DNA of 29,356 bases from CAZJDM01 sp964544765. Its GTDB lineage: Bacteria > Bdellovibrionota_B > Oligoflexia > CAYFLR01. The position numbers and the translations under genes are program-made. Below are positions 25,609 to 29,356 of this stretch, in pieces (the first letter of the stretch is position 1; the number at the start of each line of letters is the position of its first letter). The stretch covers positions 1-29,356 of the forward strand of contig CAZJDM010000042.1 of NCBI GenBank assembly GCA_964544765.1. The letters run 5' to 3'. Below the pieces are notes generated by a model. That model searched no databases. It had not been told where the DNA came from and was given only the letters and a program-made list of their open reading frames with translations.

Positions 25609-26258
25609 AATTCCGGGTGGTGGGTGTAAATTGTTGAAACTTCATGCAAGAGCAGCTCCAAATTCAAAATAATTGATAAACATACATCAGTAGGATTAAT
25701 GTTACGAGTATACGCACCCCAATCATCAGAATAATAATGACCTATTCCAAAAGGTTTTAGCATAGCTTGTAATTCTTTGAAGACTTTATCTTTTCGCTTT
25801 CCAAAGGTAAATGCCAATACATCTCCAGTATTGTGGTCTATTGCCCACCATAACCAACGTTGATTTTCTTTTGATCCAACAAAAGACCACATTTCATCAA
25901 GTTCTGCTTCGTCAACCAGTTGAATTTCAACAATGACATTACAAGAGTCGATGCCCTCTAATAAAGGTTTATTGACTCTATCCGTCAAAGTTGTCTCTTT
26001 TAGTTTTCTAAGAACAGTGTTCTTATCTATCTCTAAAACCCTTGCAATATCACGTATCCCACTAGCATTCATGGTCATGTCGAGGATTCTATCTTTGATA
26101 TCAGCAATACATCCCCTGTATTCATAATCAGTAATGAAGGTTTTAATATTACAAGCATTGTTTTGGCATAAATACCTTTGCTTTTCATTTTTTGAACTAC
26201 CATTTTTAACTACATCATCTGACTTACATCGGGGACATAATAGTGGGATCAAAACCAT
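25605..26258 (-). pseudogene. IS1-family transposase with internal deletion and frameshifted end
   Basis: The start is the ATG at 26258 behind GGAGG; a TTG at 26270 is in frame but lacks a site. The 217-codon frame has the IS1 zinc ribbon (CPRC at 8-11, YLCQNNAC at 29-36) and a helix-turn-helix (SGIRDIARVLEIDKNTVLRK, 66-85). The catalytic segments are Asp121 (ELDEMWSFVG) and Asp178/179 (YYSDDWGAYTR). After NINPTD the family sequence stops: the stretch with the catalytic Glu (KIERKHL-type) and the basic helix, about 55 codons, is missing. In another frame the DNA at 25642-25686 encodes 'MFINYFEFGAALA', the usual IS1 C-terminus, ending in TGA just inside the left repeat. The present frame instead runs through the repeat into flanking DNA and stops at 25605. 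The enzyme is therefore very probably inactive. Confidence 0.88.
25616..25637. repeat. Left terminal inverted repeat of the IS1-family element
   Basis: The 22 bases are identical to the reverse complement of 26330-26351. They begin GGTGGTGGG, consistent with the GGT start of IS1-family ends. Confidence 0.92.
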
Positions 26259-26329
26259 TAGCGCCTCCAACTTAATTTATTTTTAAAAAATAATTATTGG
26301 AGGTATTTTCTCCTAATCAATTTATAAAA

Positions 26330-26351
26330 TCAACAATTTACACCCACCACC
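26330..26351. repeat. Right terminal inverted repeat of the IS1-family element
   Basis: This is the exact inverted match of 25616-25637. It lies about 70 bp upstream of the transposase start, leaving room for the transposase promoter. Confidence 0.92.
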
Positions 26352-26459
26352 ATCTAAATATAGAGTGAATCCCAAATCGAGAAAAAATGCGTCTACCCTG
26401 ACTTTTAACCTCAGTTCGTCTATAAAAAAGTATGTCAATAAAAAATATTTTATTTTCTA

Positions 26460-26485
26460 AGAATATAGTGTTATAATTGTATTCT
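26460..26485 (+). promoter_or_regulatory. Candidate promoter and operator of the Hip module
   Basis: A perfect TATAAT (26472-26477) lies 22 nt before the kinase start codon and ahead of an AGGAG ribosome binding site (26486-26490). It is framed by the inverted repeat AGAATA (26460-26465) and TATTCT (26480-26485), with weaker outward pairing (CTA/TAG). A helix-turn-helix antitoxin bound here would block the promoter, as HipB does at its own operators. No good -35 is present. The assignment as operator is inferred. Confidence 0.45.
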
Positions 26486-26499
26486 AGGAGAACATAATA

Positions 26500-27432
26500 A
26501 TGATAATAAATTGTTATATTTGCGGTAAAAATATTTCAAAAGAAGCCCATTACAATTTACACCCCAACTGCTTCAAATTAACATTCAAGGTAAAAGAACT
26601 TTGTGAGTTACTTGAATTCAGAAGATTAAAAACAGATGAAGAAGGCTCATTTGATGATATTCAAGATAGCAGTCGTGATGCCCAGTTTCACGGGCATTAT
26701 CCAAAATACTCTGCTAGGCTAAAAGAAAATCGATACATTATAAAAACTGGTACTTCCGACAAATATCCCTTACTAGCTGAGGCAGAAGCTCTTTCAAATC
26801 GAATTGCTGAACTATTAAAGCTACCAATAGCAAAACCCTTCGCATTAATTGAGTATAAAGAGAAAAAGTGTTTCATCGTAAAAGACTTTACTCAATCTAA
26901 CTCACCACAAAACCTGATCCATCTGTTTGATATTTGGCCAAAATTTAAAAAAAATAAATTACCTTTTCACCTAGAAACCTTGATTCAACTACTCAAAGAT
27001 ACAGTATCGTATCAGGAACTATGTGCTTGCTTAGAACTCTTGCTCTTTGATTATCTCATCGGTAATGGAGACAGGCATCGTGGTAATATTGCAGTGATTC
27101 AAAAAGGCAAAGAAAAAGTTAAACTGGCTCCTTTTTACGACAATGTGACAGATTTAGGAATTGAAGCTCCATCATTCTTAGACCCCTCCATGAAATGGCA
27201 TCCTGGTACTAGAATCCAATTAAAAAATGGTAAAACTGCTATTCAAGACTATTTGTCGGTCATAAGCTTGGCTGGTTTTAGTGAGGTCATCCATCGCTTT
27301 CAAAGAAAACTCAATAAGCAATTAACCAAAATAGTTACTGAGGTTCAGATTATCCCTGTAAACCGAAACTTGCAGGCTTGTCTGCTTGATTTAATGCAAA
27401 GAAGATCAAAGGAATTAATACAATGGAAATAA
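26500..27432 (+). CDS. HipA/HipT-like serine/threonine kinase toxin with N-terminal zinc knuckle
   Basis: The 310-aa protein lacks the HipA N-terminal (Couple_hipA) subdomain and so resembles HipT, the short kinase of HipBST systems. It opens with a probable zinc knuckle: Cys5, Cys8, His21 and Cys24. The Gly-loop region is 'QFHGHYPKYSARL' (62-74). The likely ATP-binding Lys is K82 (YIIKT). The catalytic loop is 'IGNGDRHRGN' with Asp191 and Asn196, and the metal-binding Asp is D214 in PFYDN. Known HipA-type kinases phosphorylate aminoacyl-tRNA synthetases (GltX for HipA, TrpS for HipT) and arrest growth; the target here is unknown. The autophosphorylated Ser of the family loop appears replaced (Gln62, Phe63, His64 before Gly65). 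Its final 10 bases overlap the next gene, which supplies the missing N-subdomain. Confidence 0.88.
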   Translation: MIINCYICGKNISKEAHYNLHPNCFKLTFKVKELCELLEFRRLKTDEEGSFDDIQDSSRDAQFHGHYPKYSARLKENRYIIKTGTSDKYPLLAEAEALSNRIAELLKLPIAKPFALIEYKEKKCFIVKDFTQSNSPQNLIHLFDIWPKFKKNKLPFHLETLIQLLKDTVSYQELCACLELLLFDYLIGNGDRHRGNIAVIQKGKEKVKLAPFYDNVTDLGIEAPSFLDPSMKWHPGTRIQLKNGKTAIQDYLSVISLAGFSEVIHRFQRKLNKQLTKIVTEVQIIPVNRNLQACLLDLMQRRSKELIQWK

Positions 27433-28019
27433 AAGTATTATGCGAGTTTGAAAAGAGACGATTTGTGGTGGGAACCTTAAAGTTTGAAAAAGGGTGTTAT
27501 GAGTTTGCGTATGAGCTGTCTTGGTTAAGTTATAAAAACACTTTACCAATTGGGCCAGACCTTGCTTTACAGTCAAAAACTTATAGATCCAGGAAACTAT
27601 TTGAATCATTCGAATCACGGTTACCCCCCAGAAATTCAGAAAACTATCAAAGATATTGTGAAGAACGGGGAATAAGTACCACTGAAACAAATAAATTGAT
27701 TCTACTCGGTACTGTTGGACATATGGGACCATCATCTTTTGTTTTTGAACTTGATAAATCTAAAGAAAATCAAGCAGAAGTCCTTAAATATTTTACAAAG
27801 CTAATTAAAATATATTCATACGAAATTATTGCTACTGCCTTTGGAGTTAATAAAACCGGTTTGTACAAGATAATAACGGCAAAAGTACTACCACAAAACT
27901 CTGTAATTTACAACATACTAGAAATTTGCTATTTCAACCGAACTTCCGCAGTTTGGAAAATCAAGCAAACCCCTCTTCTACCAGATCGAATAAAAAGTCA
28001 CATACTTAAACATTTATGA
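27423..28019 (+). CDS. Antitoxin-like fusion: HipS-type (HipA N-terminal) domain plus C-terminal helix-turn-helix
   Basis: The 198-aa product starts inside the last codons of the kinase gene (10-nt overlap). Residues 1-110 match the HipA N-terminal/Couple_hipA pattern: VGTLKFEKGCYEFAYELSWL (16-35), LPIGPDLALQ (41-50), LFESFESRLPPR (59-70), and ILLGTVGHMGPSSFVFE (93-109). Residues about 121-180 form a probable XRE-like helix-turn-helix (IIATAFGVNKTGLYKIITAK, 135-154, then YNILEI), ending in AVWKIKQ. In HipBST systems HipS neutralises HipT and HipB represses the operon. Here both roles appear joined in one chain with HipS first and the DNA-binding part last. Predicted roles are kinase neutralisation and autoregulation; both are inferred from domains. 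Confidence 0.8.
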   Translation: MEIKVLCEFEKRRFVVGTLKFEKGCYEFAYELSWLSYKNTLPIGPDLALQSKTYRSRKLFESFESRLPPRNSENYQRYCEERGISTTETNKLILLGTVGHMGPSSFVFELDKSKENQAEVLKYFTKLIKIYSYEIIATAFGVNKTGLYKIITAKVLPQNSVIYNILEICYFNRTSAVWKIKQTPLLPDRIKSHILKHL

Positions 28020-28153
28020 TTGAAACCGTGTCTCCCACGGCTTCTAGATTTAACTTTATGCAATGCTCCCGCGTAATTATTCAGCCAAAAATTCTAAGCT
28101 ATTTTAATTTTCCTGAAATAGTTCAAGATTTTCTGGCTCAAAAAGTTTTATAA
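28016..28153 (+). CDS. Possible 45-aa third ORF of the Hip module
   Basis: The ATG overlaps the antitoxin stop as ATGA (28016-28019), a usual sign of translational coupling. The frame encodes 45 residues, from MIETVSPTASRFNFM to FPEIVQDFLAQKVL. It has no ribosome binding site of its own. An imperfect hairpin (CCGTG 28026-28030 / CACGG 28036-28040) lies inside it and might instead be a weak terminator, which would argue against translation. No similarity is recognised. Chance cannot be excluded for so short a frame. Confidence 0.35.
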   Translation: MIETVSPTASRFNFMQCSRVIIQPKILSYFNFPEIVQDFLAQKVL

Positions 28154-28202
28154 TCTGAGAAAAAGGAGAATCAGTGCTTTTATTTTTTGATTTTGTGATG
28201 TC

Positions 28203-28222
28203 CCAATAGAATGATCTATTGG
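28203..28222 (+). terminator. Stem-loop between the Hip module and the rsgA remnant
   Basis: CCAATAGA and TCTATTGG form a perfect 8-bp stem with loop ATGA, followed by TTTCC. The site lies between the plus-strand Hip genes and a convergent minus-strand remnant. The T-tract is short, so termination is uncertain. The 28154-28270 gap holds nothing else I can support. Confidence 0.35.
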
Positions 28223-28270
28223 TTTCCTGAGAGCAACTACTCTGCTCACCCTATAACCAAACAAGTTCAC

Positions 28271-28558
28271 TTACATTTTTTTCATTTGACGATATTGTTT
28301 ATTAATATCTCGCCATCTTTTCTTAGCATTACTCGATTCTTTTTTACTGGCTTTGCGTTTAAAATGTTCCGCTTCTCGAAGAATCGTAATGTAATTTTGA
28401 TAGTTAGATTCACTTAAAGAACCATCCTCTAAGGCCGCCTGAATAGCACAATCAGGTTCATTTTGATGACTACAGTTGTTAAATTTACATTGGAATATTA
28501 TTTCCTCGATTTCCTTAAAAGAATTATCCTCGGTTAATAAATCCCAGACTTTTTGACG
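28271..28558 (-). pseudogene. rsgA: Remnant of rsgA: C-terminal end of ribosome biogenesis GTPase RsgA
   Basis: Read on the minus strand, 95 codons from 28558 to a TAA at 28271 give the C-terminal part of an RsgA/YjeQ GTPase. 'VWDLLTEDNSFKEIEEI' matches the end of the GTPase domain (LWD...F.DIEE). 'CKFNNCSHQNEPDCAIQAAL' carries the RsgA zinc knuckle Cys-Cys-His-Cys and the EPxCA motif. 'LSESNYQNYITILREAEHFK' and a Lys-rich helical tail ending KRWRDINKQYRQMKKM follow. The circularly permuted GTPase motifs and OB domain are absent. There is no start codon, and an in-frame TAG stands four codons upstream (28570-28568). Intact RsgA is about 300-360 aa, so this is a truncated non-functional fragment. 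Confidence 0.82.
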
Positions 28559-28644
28559 TGATTTTATCTACTTTCATCTTGAAACCAGATCTCCATCTCT
28601 TTATCAGGGTTATCCATGAATGTTTTTAAGTAAAAATAATAAAT

Positions 28645-28771
28645 GCTGGATCTATAATAAATACACGGATTTTTAATAAACGCTGGATCTTTAATAAACG
28701 CTCGATCTTTAATAAACGCTCGATCTTTAATAAACGCTCGATCTTTAATAAATATTCGATCTGTTTTAAAA
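28645..28771 (-). repeat. Array of about seven 18-bp tandem repeats
   Basis: The plus-strand unit is GCTCGATCTTTAATAAAC. Copies start near 28645, 28663 (19 nt), 28682, 28700, 28718, 28736 and 28754. The central three or four are identical or nearly so; the outer ones are diverged. The last copy overlaps the final codons of the secreted protein ending at 28766. An open minus-strand frame through the array (KDRAFI units) looks like a by-product of the 18-bp period rather than a gene. The 28559-28644 stretch between array and rsgA remnant shows no gene. Confidence 0.9.
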
Positions 28772-29146
28772 GATTTCGATACCTTGGCTGTCAGCGTCAT
28801 ACGTTTCACCATCTGGCCCAATTGTCCAACCACCTCTTTCTCCAAAATCTGGATCAGTTGAGTTATCAGGTGAGGTTCCCGTTCCTCTTGCAGGAACTGG
28901 GTGTTGTTCATTCATTCCATAATCATTGCCATCATTTTCGCTATCAGTACTATCATCTACTTTTAAAGCATTTACGGTTCCCAAAATACCATAATATATA
29001 GACGCTAAAAAAGCTAAGGTCCAATTAGTTTTTAAAACTGCTGGAATTGCCAATGCTGGAGTAGCTCTTAAATTCTGACTTGAGAACAGACTCATTAAGA
29101 AGGTGAAAGAAATGATTAAGGCAATTGATTTTGAAATTTTTTTCAT
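28766..29146 (-). CDS. Small secreted protein with acidic C-terminal half, unknown
   Basis: A GGGAGGAT ribosome binding site fixes the ATG at 29146; an in-frame ATG at 29167 lies upstream of it. The 126-aa product has a signal peptide (MKKISKSIALIISFTFLMSL, cleavage near NLRA). A second hydrophobic stretch follows (TNWTLAFLASIYYGILGTVNA) that may stay in the membrane. The tail is rich in Asp, Asn, Gly and Ser (DDSTDSENDGNDYG, TDPDFGERGGW, DGETYDADSQG). No family is recognised. Its 3' end runs into the 18-bp tandem array, so the last residues (EIF) may have been set by repeat DNA. Confidence 0.7.
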   Translation of the reverse strand: MKKISKSIALIISFTFLMSLFSSQNLRATPALAIPAVLKTNWTLAFLASIYYGILGTVNALKVDDSTDSENDGNDYGMNEQHPVPARGTGTSPDNSTDPDFGERGGWTIGPDGETYDADSQGIEIF

Positions 29147-29356
29147 AAGAATCCTCCCATAAGACAATAAATAAACGAACTCACTAGGTAACGGAAACCT
29201 TTTTTAAATATAATTGAAATTTAATCACTTCGAATCTATAGCATTATAATTACTTAATTACGATATTTTTTTATGATGCGAAATTTAGATTGTGCGCTGG
29301 AAAGTGTGGTGAAATATATATAACAGATTGATATAGAGTTGGTAATTCATTAAGAA

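Larger units (their letters stand above)
25616..26351 (-). mobile_element. IS1-family insertion sequence, internally deleted
   Basis: A 736-bp element is bounded by perfect 22-bp inverted repeats (25616-25637 and 26330-26351, starting GGTGGTGGGTG and reading inwards to TTGTTGA). It carries one transposase frame in the single-ORF IS1 style. No 8- or 9-bp target duplication is visible: the left flank is AAAATTCCG and the right flank is ATCTAAATA. One flank may have been lost by an adjacent deletion. The transposase lacks its third catalytic region, so the copy should not move by itself but could be mobilised in trans. Confidence 0.88.

Noticed and set aside
27415..27735. Minus-strand 106-codon frame opposite the HipS-HTH gene
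   Set aside because: It is a shadow of a well supported gene on the other strand, with no start signal.
28022..28044. GAAACCGTG-TCTCC-CACGGCTTC hairpin as an IS200/IS605-type end or a tandem-gene terminator
   Set aside because: The stem is short and mismatched, no tnpA/tnpB-like gene is near and no T-tract follows; kept only as a note on the 45-aa ORF.
28174..28210. Micro-ORF GTG-LLFFDFVMSQ behind an AAGGAG box
   Set aside because: Only about 11 codons, GTG start, low-complexity T-rich DNA; no support beyond the purine box.
28211..28417. Plus-strand 68-codon frame (MIYWFPESNYSAHPI...)
   Set aside because: It is antisense to the clear rsgA remnant and has no ribosome binding site or protein-like pattern beyond hydrophobic codons from T-rich DNA.
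28645..28771. CRISPR array
   Set aside because: The units are contiguous 18-mers without spacers, and no cas genes are present.
28564..28911. 115-codon minus-strand frame through the tandem array (KDRAFI repeats)
   Set aside because: It overlaps the better supported secreted protein in another frame, has no ribosome binding site or signal, and its open state is explained by the 18-bp period.

Overview
This is an AT-rich window (about one third G+C by eye) from a Gram-negative bacterium. There are no rRNA or tRNA genes. Secreted proteins and lipoproteins are abundant: seven genes begin with a signal peptide, a lipobox or both. There is a complete LivKHMGF-type ABC importer, a pair of large sensor kinases and an IS1-family element. 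Low G+C, many unique lipoproteins and a GP42/transglutaminase-elicitor-like protein would suit a Bdellovibrionota/Oligoflexia-like or related delta-type lineage. That placement is inference only; no phylogenetic marker is present.

Layout. (1) 1-8262, envelope and secretion: the start of a secreted Gly/Arg-repeat protein on the minus strand, then a translationally coupled pair made of a 1122-aa secreted protein of unknown family and a 1065-aa S8 subtilase, then a poly-Gly lipoprotein closed by a hairpin terminator. (2) 8369-12563, signalling, minus strand: a membrane sensor kinase followed 16 nt later by a REC-PAS-HisKA-HATPase-REC hybrid kinase. (3) 12790-17034, more lipoproteins: a likely transglutaminase-elicitor-type cysteine enzyme, a two-repeat plus CARDB-like lipoprotein with its own terminator, and a divergent acidic lipoprotein with part of an FG-GAP-like propeller. 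(4) 17192-19162, metabolism: a class I SAM methyltransferase and a zinc alcohol dehydrogenase. (5) 19191-24761, minus strand: livK-livH-livM-livG-livF for branched-chain amino-acid uptake, followed by a small membrane or lipoprotein.

(6) 24900-28770 looks like accessory DNA. It holds two small unknown genes in divergent orientation and an IS1-family element with perfect 22-bp inverted repeats. The IS transposase has suffered an internal deletion that removes the catalytic Glu region. Next comes a Hip-type toxin-antitoxin module, then a truncated remnant of the 3' end of rsgA and an array of 18-bp tandem repeats. (7) 28766-29146 is a small secreted protein on the minus strand.

The most unusual locus is the Hip module (26500-28153). 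A HipT-like kinase with an N-terminal zinc knuckle is followed, with a 10-nt overlap, by one protein that joins a HipS-like (HipA N-terminal) domain to a C-terminal helix-turn-helix. This differs from the canonical hipB-hipS-hipT order: the antitoxin functions appear fused and sit downstream of the kinase. A possible third, 45-codon ORF is coupled through an ATGA overlap. An inverted repeat straddling the -10 box of the module is a candidate operator.
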